DNA of 64,000 bases from positions 3,067,001 to 3,131,000 of the forward strand of contig NZ_LT899436.1 in the NCBI RefSeq assembly GCF_900198195.1, in the 5' to 3' direction. Under the pieces are notes generated by a model. That model saw only the letters and a list, made by a program, of their open reading frames with translations, did not search any database and was not told the origin of the DNA. Positions 17,357 through 26,720 of the stretch are shown here, piece by piece (positions within the stretch are counted from its first letter, which is position 1; each line of letters starts with the position of its first letter). This DNA is from Tenacibaculum jejuense (GTDB taxonomy: Bacteria; Bacteroidota; Bacteroidia; Flavobacteriales; Flavobacteriaceae). Made by a program: the position numbers and the translations under genes.

Positions 17357-18625
17357 TTACACTAAAAACTCAAAAAGGTTGGGCTTGTCGTTAAGATATT
17401 CTCCATAAAAATTCAGGGATTTCATTCGCTGAATTAAAGGATGTAAATCTTTACTATCTACTAATTCAATACCTACAACTGCAGGTCCATTTTCTCGAGT
17501 TGTTTTTTTGGAATATTCAAAAAAGGTGATATCATCATTTTCTCCTAAAACATTCATAACAAATTCTTTTAATGCACCAGCTCGTTGTGGAAATCGAATT
17601 ATAAAATAGTGCTTTAAGCCATTATGTAAAAGTGCACGTTCTTTAATTTCGGCAGTTCTGGTAATATCATTATTACTTCCACTTACCACACAAACTATAT
17701 TTTTTCCTTTTAGCTCTTCTTTAAATTGATGTAATACACTAACTGTTAAAGCTCCCGCTGGTTCTACAACAATAGCTTCTTTGTTATACATCTCTAATAT
17801 GGTTTGACAAACTTGTCCTTCAGGAACTGTAACCATCGCATCTAAATTTTCTGCACAAATTTGATGCGTTAAATTCCCTACTTGCTGAACAGCAGCTCCA
17901 TCAACAAACTTATCAATCTTATTTAGTTTTACTGGATTTCCTTTATCTAATGCATTTTGCATAGAAGGTGCTCCAGAAGGTTCTACACCAATAATTTTTG
18001 TATTAGGAGAAAGATATTTAAACACTGAAGATAATCCAGAAGCTAAACCTCCTCCTCCTACTGGCACAAAAACATAATCTATTGGAACATCTGATTGATT
18101 TATAATTTCTAAACCAACTGTTCCTTGCCCTTCAATTACTTTTTCATCATCGAAAGGATGAACAAAAGTCATATTATTTTTATCTGCAAAACTTCTAGCA
18201 TTAGTGTACGAATCATCAAAAGTATCTCCTACCAATTCTATCGTTACAAAAGTTCCGCCAAACATTCGAACTTGTTCGACTTTCTGCTTTGGTGTTGGTG
18301 CCGGCATAAAAATAGTTCCATGAATTTCTTTTTTACGACATGCTAATGCTACTCCTTGCGCATGATTTCCTGCACTGGCACATATAATTCCTTTTGCAAC
18401 TTCATGTGCTGATAAAGAATTAATCTTATTATATGCTCCTCTTATTTTGTAAGATCGTACTTGTTGAAGATCTTCTCGTTTTAAAAATATATTAGCACTA
18501 TATGTATTAGAAAGATTAAAATTTTCTTGTAACGGCGTAACTGTTGCTACTCCTTTTAAAGTCGTAGCAGCAGCTTCGATTGCCGATAATTCTGGAAAAT
18601 ATATCTTCTTTACTGTAGTTTTCAT
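17357..18625 (-). CDS. ilvA: threonine ammonia-lyase (threonine deaminase)
   Basis: A 422-residue PLP enzyme that converts threonine to 2-oxobutanoate, the first step to isoleucine. The Schiff-base lysine is in RSYKIRGAYNK; the SAGNHAQGVA and phosphate-binding VPVGGGGLASGL motifs follow. The C-terminal ~85 residues (HYFIIRFPQRAGALKEFV) form a single ACT-like regulatory domain, so it is an allosteric biosynthetic form, shorter than the two-ACT E. coli enzyme. It is the last gene of the ilv operon, with its start four bases after the ilvC stop, and is followed by a strong terminator. Confidence 0.96.
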   Translation of the reverse strand: MKTTVKKIYFPELSAIEAAATTLKGVATVTPLQENFNLSNTYSANIFLKREDLQQVRSYKIRGAYNKINSLSAHEVAKGIICASAGNHAQGVALACRKKEIHGTIFMPAPTPKQKVEQVRMFGGTFVTIELVGDTFDDSYTNARSFADKNNMTFVHPFDDEKVIEGQGTVGLEIINQSDVPIDYVFVPVGGGGLASGLSSVFKYLSPNTKIIGVEPSGAPSMQNALDKGNPVKLNKIDKFVDGAAVQQVGNLTHQICAENLDAMVTVPEGQVCQTILEMYNKEAIVVEPAGALTVSVLHQFKEELKGKNIVCVVSGSNNDITRTAEIKERALLHNGLKHYFIIRFPQRAGALKEFVMNVLGENDDITFFEYSKKTTRENGPAVVGIELVDSKDLHPLIQRMKSLNFYGEYLNDKPNLFEFLV

Positions 18626-18628
18626 AAT

Positions 18629-20131
18629 TTATGACAAGACTAACTCAGATTCTGGCTTTTCTTCTTTTATGGCTTTCATAGCTGTCATTGCAGCTCTTAA
18701 TCGCTCTCCAACTTCTTCAATAGGATGATTTCTAATTGCTTTATTCACCTTAATTAACTCTGCATTATCAACACTATTAGATGAACTAAAGCTCTCTCCA
18801 ACCAAATCAGTAGTAACTGTTGTCATAAAATCTTGTAGTAATGGTTTAGCTGCATGATCGAATAAATAACAACCATATTCAGCAGTATCAGAAATAATTC
18901 GATTCATTTCATATAATTTCTTTCTTGCAACAGTATTTGCTATTAAAGGAAGCTCATGTAAAGATTCATAATATGCAGACTCTTCAATAATTCCTGAAGC
19001 AACCATAGTTTCAAAAGCTAATTCTACTCCTGATTTTACGAAAGCAACTAACAATGTTCCTTTATCAAAATAATCTTGTTCAGAAACTGCAACTTCAGTA
19101 GCTTCTGTTTTTTCGAAACCTGTTTCGGCAGTATCAGCTCTCCATGTCAATAAATTTTTATCATCATTTGCCCAATCTTCCATCATTGTAGATGAAAAAT
19201 GACCAGACATAATATCGTCCATATGTTTATCAAACAACGGTCTTAAAATGTCTTTTAATTCTTCTGATAAATGATATGCTTTAATTTTCGCTGGGTTTGA
19301 TAAACGATCCATCATATTGGTAATTCCACCATGTTTTAAGGCTTCTGTGATCGTTTCCCATCCATATTGAATTAATTTACTAGCAAAATGTGGTTCTACG
19401 CCATCTGCCACAATTTTATCAAAACATAAAATTGATGCTGTTTGTAATACCCCACATAAAATCGTCTGCTCTCCCATTAAATCAGATTTTACCTCAGCCA
19501 CAAAAGAAGATTCTAAAACTCCAGCTCTATGTCCACCTGTTGCATAAGCATAAGCCTTAGCTTCAGCTAATCCTTTTCCTTGAGGATCATTTGCTGGATG
19601 TACAGCAATTAAAGTTGGTACTCCAAATCCTCTTTTATATTCTTCACGAACTTCACTACCAGGACATTTTGGAGCTACCATAATTACCGTTACATCTTTA
19701 CGAATTTGCGTTCCTTCTTCAACAATATTAAATCCATGAGAATACGATAATGTTGCTCCTTCTTTCATTAAAGGCATTACAGCTTTTACTACATTACTGT
19801 GTTGTTTGTCTGGTGTTAAATTACACACTAAATCTGCAGACGGAATTAACTCATCGTAAGTTCCTACCACAAAATTATTCTCCGTTGCATTTTTATACGA
19901 TTGACGTTGCTCTTTAATTGAATTTTCACGTAAAGCATACGAAACATCTAAACCAGAATCTCGCATATTTAAACCTTGATTTAAACCTTGTGCTCCACAA
20001 CCTACAATCACTACTTTTTTACCTTCAAGTGCTTTAATACCTTCAGAAAACTCTGCAGATTCCATAAATCTACATTTTCCTAATTGCTCTAATTGCTCTC
20101 TTAATGATAATTGATTAAAATAATTTTTCAT
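18629..20131 (-). CDS. ilvC: ketol-acid reductoisomerase, class II
   Basis: A 500-residue enzyme that isomerises and reduces acetolactate and acetohydroxybutyrate with NADPH. The Rossmann motif is [31 protein letters not shown] and the acidic metal-binding helix [11 protein letters not shown] are present. The length (about 500 rather than 330 residues) reflects the duplicated knotted C-terminal domain of class II enzymes. It sits between ilvN and ilvA with short spacers. Confidence 0.97.
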   Translation of the reverse strand: MKNYFNQLSLREQLEQLGKCRFMESAEFSEGIKALEGKKVVIVGCGAQGLNQGLNMRDSGLDVSYALRENSIKEQRQSYKNATENNFVVGTYDELIPSADLVCNLTPDKQHSNVVKAVMPLMKEGATLSYSHGFNIVEEGTQIRKDVTVIMVAPKCPGSEVREEYKRGFGVPTLIAVHPANDPQGKGLAEAKAYAYATGGHRAGVLESSFVAEVKSDLMGEQTILCGVLQTASILCFDKIVADGVEPHFASKLIQYGWETITEALKHGGITNMMDRLSNPAKIKAYHLSEELKDILRPLFDKHMDDIMSGHFSSTMMEDWANDDKNLLTWRADTAETGFEKTEATEVAVSEQDYFDKGTLLVAFVKSGVELAFETMVASGIIEESAYYESLHELPLIANTVARKKLYEMNRIISDTAEYGCYLFDHAAKPLLQDFMTTVTTDLVGESFSSSNSVDNAELIKVNKAIRNHPIEEVGERLRAAMTAMKAIKEEKPESELVLS

Positions 20132-20144
20132 GACTCGTAAGTTT

Positions 20145-20672
20145 TTATTTTTTTATTGATTCTAATAGTTCTGATACAGGCATTTCTTCTTTTGTAATTG
20201 CAATTCGACCTGATCGTACAAATTGCTTAATTCCATGTTTGTTAAGTAAGTGGTATAACTCTTCAACCTCTGCTTTTGTTCCTGATTTTTCTAAAACAAA
20301 AAAGTCTTTATTAATGTTAATCACTCTTGATTTACTGCTGTTGATTACCTTCTGAATTTCATCATTTTCAGTAAGTAAATCTGTACGCAACTTGAATAAA
20401 CATGATTCTTGATATACAGTTTCTTCATCGACATGATAATATGCTTTTATCACTTCAATTTGTTTTTCTAATTGCCCTATGATTTTTTTAATCTGTTCTT
20501 CTGTGACTCTTACTAATAAAGTGATTCTGGAAACACTACGAATCTCAGATTTTGATACATTGACACTTTCTAAATTGATATGTCTTCTTTGAAATATTGC
20601 TGAAATTCTATTTAGAACTCCAATGTTATTTTCGGTATATATTGATACAGTATACGTTTGCTTTTCACTCAT
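20145..20672 (-). CDS. ilvN: acetolactate synthase small (regulatory) subunit
   Basis: A 175-residue regulatory subunit. The N-terminal ACT domain has [28 protein letters not shown], in which the valine-binding loop is conserved; the second domain (about 80-175) includes [13 protein letters not shown]. It modulates the TPP-dependent large subunit encoded five bases upstream and probably confers end-product inhibition. Confidence 0.95.
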   Translation of the reverse strand: MSEKQTYTVSIYTENNIGVLNRISAIFQRRHINLESVNVSKSEIRSVSRITLLVRVTEEQIKKIIGQLEKQIEVIKAYYHVDEETVYQESCLFKLRTDLLTENDEIQKVINSSKSRVININKDFFVLEKSGTKAEVEELYHLLNKHGIKQFVRSGRIAITKEEMPVSELLESIKK

Positions 20673-20677
20673 AATTA

Positions 20678-22411
20678 TTAACTTAATCTTACATCTGAAA
20701 CAGATGATCCTGTAGGGATCATTGGAAATACATTATCTTCTTTCTCTACACACACTTCTAAGAAAAATGCTTCTTCTGATGCTATCATTTCTGAAACTGC
20801 ACCAGCTAATTCTTCTCTTTGTGTTACTCTCTTAGCATCGATATGATATCCTTTAGCAATGGCTACAAAATCTGGATTTGTCATCGTAGTTGATGCATAT
20901 CTTTTATCGAAAAATAATTGTTGCCACTGACGAACCATTCCTAAAAATTCATTGTTCAGTACCACAATTTTAACTGCTGCTTTTGTTTGTAAAATTGTAC
21001 CTAATTCTTGAATCGTCATTTGATAACCACCATCTCCAATTACTGCAACAACTTCTCGTTCTGGAGTACCCATCTTTGCGCCAATTGCAGCTGGTAAAGC
21101 AAACCCCATAGTTCCTAAACCTCCAGAAGTAATATTACTTTTACTTTTGTTAAAATTCGCATATCGGCAAGCAATCATCTGATGCTGCCCCACATCTGTA
21201 ACTACGATAGCATTTCCTTCAGAAGCATTGTTAATTTCTTTAATTACTTCTCCCATGGTTAAACCATCTTTTGTTGGATATAAATCTTTCTTGATGACTT
21301 TATCAAACTCAATAGCATCGTGATCTCTAAATTCTTGTAACCAAGACTTATGTTCATTATCTTTTAGGTACGGAAGTATTGCTTGTAAACTTTCTTTCGC
21401 ATTCCCTAAAACTGCAACATCTGCTTTTACATTTTTATTAATCTCAGCAGGATCAATTTCGAAATGAACCACTTTCGCCTGTTTTGCATAACGACTTAAA
21501 TCTCCCGTTACACGATCATCAAATCGCATTCCTACAGCAATTAAAACATCACATTCATTAGTTAATCGGTTAGGTCCATAATTTCCATGCATTCCAACCA
21601 TTCCTACATTTAATTCATGAGAAGTTGGTAAAGCTGATAAACCTAAAAGTGTCCATGCCGAAGGAATTCCAGCTTTTTCTATAAATGCTTTAAACTCTTC
21701 TTCTGCTTCACCTAATATTACTCCTTGACCAAAAATTACCATTGGTTTTTCAGCTCCATTAATTAGGTTTGCCGCTTCTTTAATAGCGTCTGTATCTAAT
21801 TTTGGTACAGGTTGGTAACTACGAACTGCTGCGCAAGGTTCGTAAGAAAACTCAAACTTTTCGAACTGAGCATTTTTAGTAATATCAATTAAAACTGGTC
21901 CCGGTCTACCTGAACGAGCGATGTAGAAAGCTTTAGCTAAAACCTCTGGAATTTCTGAAGCTTTAGTTATTTGATAATTCCATTTGGTAACAGGTGTAGA
22001 AATACCAACGATATCTGTTTCTTGAAATGCATCTGTTCCTAATAAATGTTCTGCAACCTGACCTGTAATACAAACCATTGGTGTAGAATCAATCTGAGCA
22101 TCTGCAATTCCTGTAATTAAATTTGTTGCTCCGGGTCCGGAAGTTGCAATTGCAACACCAACTTTTCCTGTAGCTCTCGCATAACCTTGAGCGGCATGTG
22201 TTGCTCCTTGTTCATGACGAGTTAAAACATGATTTAATTCTTTCTGATATTTATACAATTCATCGTAAACAGGCATAATTGCTCCACCTGGATATCCGTA
22301 CAACAGATCAACTCCTTCTGCCAACAAACATTTTATGACTGCCTCTGCACCAGAAATTGTCACACTAGTTTTTACACTCTGCTCTTTCACTTTTTTTGTT
22401 CTAGTTTCCAT
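20678..22411 (-). CDS. ilvB: acetolactate synthase large (catalytic) subunit
   Basis: A 577-residue TPP- and FAD-dependent enzyme. It has the GYPGGAIMPVYDEL start, the catalytic glutamate region RHEQGATHAAQGYARATG, FAD-binding GMHGNYGPNRLTNECD, and the TPP/Mg motif GDGGYQMTIQELGT followed by LNNEFLGMVRQWQ. It condenses pyruvate with pyruvate or 2-oxobutanoate, the shared step to valine, leucine and isoleucine. Third structural gene of the operon. Confidence 0.97.
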   Translation of the reverse strand: METRTKKVKEQSVKTSVTISGAEAVIKCLLAEGVDLLYGYPGGAIMPVYDELYKYQKELNHVLTRHEQGATHAAQGYARATGKVGVAIATSGPGATNLITGIADAQIDSTPMVCITGQVAEHLLGTDAFQETDIVGISTPVTKWNYQITKASEIPEVLAKAFYIARSGRPGPVLIDITKNAQFEKFEFSYEPCAAVRSYQPVPKLDTDAIKEAANLINGAEKPMVIFGQGVILGEAEEEFKAFIEKAGIPSAWTLLGLSALPTSHELNVGMVGMHGNYGPNRLTNECDVLIAVGMRFDDRVTGDLSRYAKQAKVVHFEIDPAEINKNVKADVAVLGNAKESLQAILPYLKDNEHKSWLQEFRDHDAIEFDKVIKKDLYPTKDGLTMGEVIKEINNASEGNAIVVTDVGQHQMIACRYANFNKSKSNITSGGLGTMGFALPAAIGAKMGTPEREVVAVIGDGGYQMTIQELGTILQTKAAVKIVVLNNEFLGMVRQWQQLFFDKRYASTTMTNPDFVAIAKGYHIDAKRVTQREELAGAVSEMIASEEAFFLEVCVEKEDNVFPMIPTGSSVSDVRLS

Positions 22412-22422
22412 GTTGTTGCGAT

Positions 22423-24099
22423 TTAAAATTCATCTGTTACACATCCATTAGATGCGGATGCTACTGTTCTTGCATATTTATAAAGTACTCCCCTATTTAC
22501 TTTTAATGGAGGAGCTTTCCATTCCTTTCTTCTTGCTTCTAATTCTTCATCAGAAACTTCAAGATTAATTGTGTTCGTTTGTGCATTAATAGAAATTACA
22601 TCTCCATCTTTTACTAAAGCAATTACTCCACCCTCTTGAGCTTCAGGAGTAATATGACCAACTACAAATCCGTGAGTTCCACCAGAAAATCTACCATCCG
22701 TAATTAAAGCAACCTCTTTTCCTAATCCAGCTCCCATAATAGCAGCTGTTGGCTTTAGCATTTCTGGCATTCCTGGCCCACCTTTCGGACCTTCATAACG
22801 AATTACAACTACATCACCTTTTTGTACTTCTCCATTTTTAATTCCATCGTTAGCTGCAAATTCACCTTCATAAACTTTAGCTTTTCCAGAGAAAAACAAT
22901 CCTTCCTTACCCGTAATTTTTGCTACAGATCCGTCTTTAGCAAGATTTCCGTATAACATTCTTAAATGTCCAGTTTCTTTAATTGGATTATCAACAGACT
23001 TTATTACTTCTTGTCCGTTAGTAAGACTTGGAACTTCTATTAAGTTTTCAGCTAAGGTTTTTCCTGTAACAGTTAAACAATCTCCATGTAACAATCCTTT
23101 TTCTAAAAGATATTTTAAAACAGCTGGCGTTCCTCCAACTCTATGCACATCTTCCATTAAGTATTGTCCGCTTGGCTTTAAATCAGCTAGAAAAGGAGTT
23201 TCATCTGAAATACGTTGGAAATCTTCCAATGTAAATTTCACATCTGCTGCTTTAGCAATAGCCAAAAAGTGTAAAACAGCATTTGTAGAACCTCCCATTA
23301 CAGTTACTAAACGAACTGCATTTTCTAGTGATTTCTTTGTAACTATATCTGAGGGTTTAATATCTTTTTCTAGAAGCACTCGAAGTGCTTCTCCTGCTTT
23401 TATTGACTCTTCTTCTTTATTATTACTAATAGCAGGGTTTGAAGAATTATAAGGTAAACTCATACCTAAAGCTTCAATAGCTGAAGCCATTGTATTTGCA
23501 GTATACATACCTCCACAGGCTCCTGCTCCAGGAATTGCTTTTTCTATCACACTCTGATATTCATTTTGTGTAATAGTTCCTGCAACTTTACTTCCCCAAG
23601 CTTCGAAGGCCGAAACAATATCTAGTTTCTTTCCTTCATGACAACCAGAAGCAATCGTTCCTCCATACACCAAAACTGACGGTCTGTTTAAACGTAACAT
23701 CGCCATTAAAGCTCCTGGCATATTTTTATCACATCCAACAACTGTTACCAAACCATCGTATGACATTGCTTGTACTACAGTTTCCATAGAATCTGCAATT
23801 ACATCTCTTGACGGTAAAGAATAACGCATACCTGGCGTTCCCATAGAAATTCCATCAGAAACTCCAATGGTATTAAAAATTAAACCAACCAAGTCTACAT
23901 TTTTCGTTCCTTGCTTTACCAATTTGGCCAAGTCGTTTAAATGCATATTACATGGATTTCCTTCGTATCCTGTACTTGCAATTCCTACAAAAGGTTTCTT
24001 TAAATCTTCATGAGTTAACCCTAAAGCATGTAACATTGCTTGCGCTGCAGGTTGTGTATCATCTTGAGTTACTCGTTTACTAAATTTGTTCAATTCCAT
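22423..24099 (-). CDS. ilvD: dihydroxy-acid dehydratase
   Basis: A 558-residue Fe-S enzyme that dehydrates dihydroxy acids to 2-keto acids. The cluster ligands lie in [15 protein letters not shown] and [12 protein letters not shown]; the C-terminal [20 protein letters not shown] signature is intact. It sits between ilvE (two-base gap) and ilvB (11-base gap). Confidence 0.97.
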   Translation of the reverse strand: MELNKFSKRVTQDDTQPAAQAMLHALGLTHEDLKKPFVGIASTGYEGNPCNMHLNDLAKLVKQGTKNVDLVGLIFNTIGVSDGISMGTPGMRYSLPSRDVIADSMETVVQAMSYDGLVTVVGCDKNMPGALMAMLRLNRPSVLVYGGTIASGCHEGKKLDIVSAFEAWGSKVAGTITQNEYQSVIEKAIPGAGACGGMYTANTMASAIEALGMSLPYNSSNPAISNNKEEESIKAGEALRVLLEKDIKPSDIVTKKSLENAVRLVTVMGGSTNAVLHFLAIAKAADVKFTLEDFQRISDETPFLADLKPSGQYLMEDVHRVGGTPAVLKYLLEKGLLHGDCLTVTGKTLAENLIEVPSLTNGQEVIKSVDNPIKETGHLRMLYGNLAKDGSVAKITGKEGLFFSGKAKVYEGEFAANDGIKNGEVQKGDVVVIRYEGPKGGPGMPEMLKPTAAIMGAGLGKEVALITDGRFSGGTHGFVVGHITPEAQEGGVIALVKDGDVISINAQTNTINLEVSDEELEARRKEWKAPPLKVNRGVLYKYARTVASASNGCVTDEF

Positions 24100-24101
24100 T
24101 T

Positions 24102-24989
24102 TTAAAGTGCTTTTTCTTGTACTCTTTCTTCTAGTACTTCTGCTTTATATAGTTTCATTAAATTATGTCCGTGAGATGTTTTCCAGTCCATTGGAAATTT
24201 GTATTCGTCTATAGACTCTAAGCCTACAACTTCTGCTGCTGTTCCTGTGAAAAAACATGCATCTGCAGTTTTTAATTCATCTAAAGTGAAATGTTTTTCT
24301 TCTACTGGAATTCCTTCTTCTTTACATAAATTAATTACTGTAGCTCTAGTAATTCCTGCCATAATATGACCTCTTGGTGGAGTATATAGTTTTCCATCTT
24401 TTTCCATGAAAATATTAGCTCCTGAACATTCTGCTACATTTCCATTCATATCTAACAGCAAGGCTTCATCGTAACCTTGACTTTTCACTTCATTTGTAGA
24501 TAAAATTGAGTTTACGTAATGTCCTGTAATCTTAGCTTCAACGAAACAAGAATTCGGATTAGGTCTTTGGAATCTTGATGTTTTTACTCGCAATAATTTA
24601 TCTCCCATAAACTTTCCCCATTCCCAACATTGTATGACTAAATTCGTCTCAGGTGAAGTTGTTAAACCCATATTTTCTCCAGTAAAAACCAAAGGTCTTA
24701 TGTAAGCATCCTGAAGATTATTTAATTCTAAAAGTTTGTAGGTAATTTCTGTTAATTCTTCTTCAGAATACTTGAATTGTATTCCCATTACATCGACTCC
24801 ATACTTTAATCTTTTGTAATGTTCATATGACTTAAAAATTCTAGTTCCATTTTCTGTTTTATAGGAACGTATACCTTCAAAAACTCCATTCCCATAATGT
24901 AAGCTTTGACTATACATATTTATCTTAGCATCAGTAGCTTTAACAAATTCTCCGTTAAGAAAAACAACACTCTTTTCGTTGAAATACAT
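24102..24989 (-). CDS. ilvE: branched-chain amino acid aminotransferase
   Basis: A 295-residue fold-type IV PLP enzyme performing the last step for all three branched-chain amino acids, with glutamate as amino donor. Diagnostic segments are [15 protein letters not shown], the Schiff-base lysine region [26 protein letters not shown] and [13 protein letters not shown]. It is the first structural gene of the ilv operon. Its 5' leader of roughly 400 bases contains two tandem leader-peptide/terminator units, so expression of the whole operon should respond to branched-chain aminoacyl-tRNA supply. Confidence 0.96.
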   Translation of the reverse strand: MYFNEKSVVFLNGEFVKATDAKINMYSQSLHYGNGVFEGIRSYKTENGTRIFKSYEHYKRLKYGVDVMGIQFKYSEEELTEITYKLLELNNLQDAYIRPLVFTGENMGLTTSPETNLVIQCWEWGKFMGDKLLRVKTSRFQRPNPNSCFVEAKITGHYVNSILSTNEVKSQGYDEALLLDMNGNVAECSGANIFMEKDGKLYTPPRGHIMAGITRATVINLCKEEGIPVEEKHFTLDELKTADACFFTGTAAEVVGLESIDEYKFPMDWKTSHGHNLMKLYKAEVLEERVQEKAL

Positions 24990-25085
24990 GATTTCTTTTA
25001 TTTATAATTCTAATTTATTTTATCCTTTTTTAATTCAGTTTTAGAAACTTCATCTCTTATGATTTTTAACCACTCTTAAAAACAC

Positions 25086-25112
25086 TTAAAACATTAAAAA
25101 ACAATGTTTTAA
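25086..25112 (-). other. hairpin in the ilvE 5' untranslated region
   Basis: TTAAAACATT at 25086-25095 pairs with AATGTTTTAA at 25103-25112 around a seven-base loop, between the second attenuator and the ilvE start. It is AU-only apart from one pair, so it is weak; its role is unclear. Confidence 0.3.
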
Positions 25113-25140
25113 CACAGAACACATACGATAATCAATACTT

Positions 25141-25181
25141 AAAAAAAAGGCCTGTATCAACTAGTTGATACAGGCCTTTTT
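25141..25181 (-). terminator. ilv attenuator 2 (terminator after leader peptide 2)
   Basis: A perfect 28-base palindrome at 25149-25176 has arms GGCCTGTATCAACT and its complement. On the minus strand it is followed by eight T. The leader-peptide 2 stop region (AGTTGATA, minus strand, 25205-25198) can pair with TATCAACT of the 5' arm, giving an antiterminator. A ribosome that reaches the stop would cover that segment and let the terminator form; one stalled at the Ile/Val codons would leave it free. Confidence 0.88.
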
Positions 25182-25199
25182 ATACAATAGCAAGCTATA

Positions 25200-25259
25200 T
25201 CAACTCGGTGGTGAGCTAATAATGACTACGCTAATAATAATGTTTACTAAAATGTTCAT
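25200..25259 (-). CDS. ilv operon leader peptide 2
   Basis: A 19-codon ORF, MNILVNIIISVVIISSPPS, with ten Ile, Val or Leu residues; the stop lies 19 bases before the base of the following terminator. Composition and position are those of attenuation leader peptides such as those of proteobacterial ilv operons. ATG 25259 lies 12 bases beyond the T tract of the upstream terminator, so it is translated only on transcripts that passed the first attenuator, unless a second promoter exists. Confidence 0.85.
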   Translation of the reverse strand: MNILVNIIISVVIISSPPS

Positions 25260-25270
25260 GTGTTTAAACT

Positions 25271-25301
25271 AAAAAAGCTTCCTAAAATTTAGGAAGCTTT
25301 T
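25271..25301 (-). terminator. ilv attenuator 1 (terminator after leader peptide 1)
   Basis: Arms AAAAGCTTCCTAAA (25273-25286) and TTTAGGAAGCTTTT (25288-25301). On the minus strand the 3' arm runs into a six-T tract. The minus-strand segment AGGAAG (25333-25328), lying directly after the leader 1 stop codon, is complementary to CTTCCT of the terminator 5' arm, the same antiterminator logic as in the second unit. Confidence 0.82.
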
Positions 25302-25333
25302 AATTATATCTTAAAATTTAAAAATCACTTCCT

Positions 25334-25399
25334 CTATCCCTGCGATATAATAATCACAACGATAATGATAGAAATGATATTTAAAACTCTTTTATTCAT
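25334..25399 (-). CDS. ilv operon leader peptide 1
   Basis: A 21-codon ORF starting MNKRVLN and continuing with an IISIIIVVIII block: eight Ile, three Val and one Leu. The stop (25336-25334) is followed at once by AGGAAG, which can pair with the next terminator arm. AATATTTG (minus strand, 25416-25409) is one base off the -7 consensus and would place the transcript start almost at the ATG; no -33 element is seen, so the promoter is unproven. The resemblance of leaders 1 and 2 (VLNIISIII vs ILVNIIIS) suggests duplication. Confidence 0.83.
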   Translation of the reverse strand: MNKRVLNIISIIIVVIIISQG

Positions 25400-25664
25400 C
25401 TGATACTGCAAATATTGTTATTTTTTTTTGAATTATCCTAATCAATTTTAAAAAAACACAACATAAACCTTAAAAAACTCTTTTGATAGTTGATTACATT
25501 GATTTAAAAACTAAATCCACAACACATATTCTTTAACAAAAGGATACTATCACTCAACATTGTCTTTTTTACGCTCATAATCTGTTATTTAACACTCATA
25601 ACAATATCTTAAAAACAATTGTATTTCTTAAACTAAATTAACTGATTAAAAGCAAAAAAATAAA

Positions 25665-26663
25665 ATGACTGTACAAGAAAAAATAATTCAAGCCACATCT
25701 GAATATTTCAAAGATCAAATTGATTATTACGAACTATCTAAGGCATCAAAAACTTATAAATTCATTTTAGAAGAAATATGTGATGAAGATATGAATATTG
25801 AACTGGGGCGTAATGATATTCACTCTGATAATGGAAAATCTCTTGGTACATTTTGGGCTGCTCTCTGTCTTGATGATATTATTCGAACCAGACAGTTTAT
25901 AAGAGGTATGCATAAAGCGATACAAGAGAAAATGAAACTTAAAGATAAAATTCATGTTTTATATGCGGGTACAGGACCTTTTGCAACACTCTTACTTCCT
26001 TTTCTTTTAAGATATTCTGAAAGAGAAATACATTTTAGTCTTTTAGAGATAAATCCGTTTAGTTTTAAGATACTACAAAATTTAATTTCGAGATTAGATT
26101 TAAATAAAAGTAATATTACTTTTATAAAAGACGATGCAACAAAACATAATATAGACACTAAGAATACACCTGATATTATTTTAAGCGAAACGATGCAAAA
26201 TGCATTAGCTAAAGAACAACAAGTTCCTATTTTTTTTAATCTAATGAATCAAGTAAAAGAGGAAACTATATTTATTCCTGAAAGAATCGAACTCTCTATT
26301 GGCCTAAAAAACTCTAAAATACCTATTGAAAAAATTGAACTAACAGACTATATTCAAGAAAAAAAAGTGTTTGAAGTAAGTAAAGAATTGATTTTTACAT
26401 CTCATAAAAATAGTTTTCAATACCCTACTTTTCCCAAAATACAGACAGTAATTTCACATAATAGATTGAAGGAATTTGATGAACTACTATTATTTACTGA
26501 AATACAAGTTTATAAAGATGAAAAAATTGCTATCAACGAGAGTGGATTAACCACTCCAATTCTTATAGATTTAATTCCCAAGAACACTAACAAAGCTATT
26601 ATTGAAACACGTTATATTATTTCTTCTGATCCAAAACTTGAGTATCAAATATATTATTCATAA
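25665..26663 (+). CDS. class I SAM-dependent methyltransferase, PRMT-like
   Basis: A 332-residue protein. The SAM-binding motif I is HVLYAGTGPFATLLLPFL, followed by an acidic strand end in LLEINP, then FIKDDATKHN and DIILSETMQNAL, whose SE-x-M resembles the double-E loop region of protein arginine methyltransferases. A beta-rich C-terminal half also fits PRMT-like architecture. The substrate cannot be predicted; a bacterial small-molecule or protein methylation role is possible. It is divergent from the ilv leader and ends at a bidirectional terminator facing gltD. Confidence 0.75.
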   Translation: MTVQEKIIQATSEYFKDQIDYYELSKASKTYKFILEEICDEDMNIELGRNDIHSDNGKSLGTFWAALCLDDIIRTRQFIRGMHKAIQEKMKLKDKIHVLYAGTGPFATLLLPFLLRYSEREIHFSLLEINPFSFKILQNLISRLDLNKSNITFIKDDATKHNIDTKNTPDIILSETMQNALAKEQQVPIFFNLMNQVKEETIFIPERIELSIGLKNSKIPIEKIELTDYIQEKKVFEVSKELIFTSHKNSFQYPTFPKIQTVISHNRLKEFDELLLFTEIQVYKDEKIAINESGLTTPILIDLIPKNTNKAIIETRYIISSDPKLEYQIYYS

Positions 26664-26664
26664 A

Positions 26665-26693
26665 AAACTCTCCTTAATGATTAAGGAGAGTTT
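26665..26693. terminator. bidirectional terminator
   Basis: Arms AAACTCTCCTTAA (26665-26677) and TTAAGGAGAGTTT (26681-26693) around TGA, between the convergent methyltransferase and gltD genes. The T tract is short on either strand. Confidence 0.8.
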
Positions 26694-26720
26694 CTTATAC
26701 TAATCAATTCTAAATAATGC

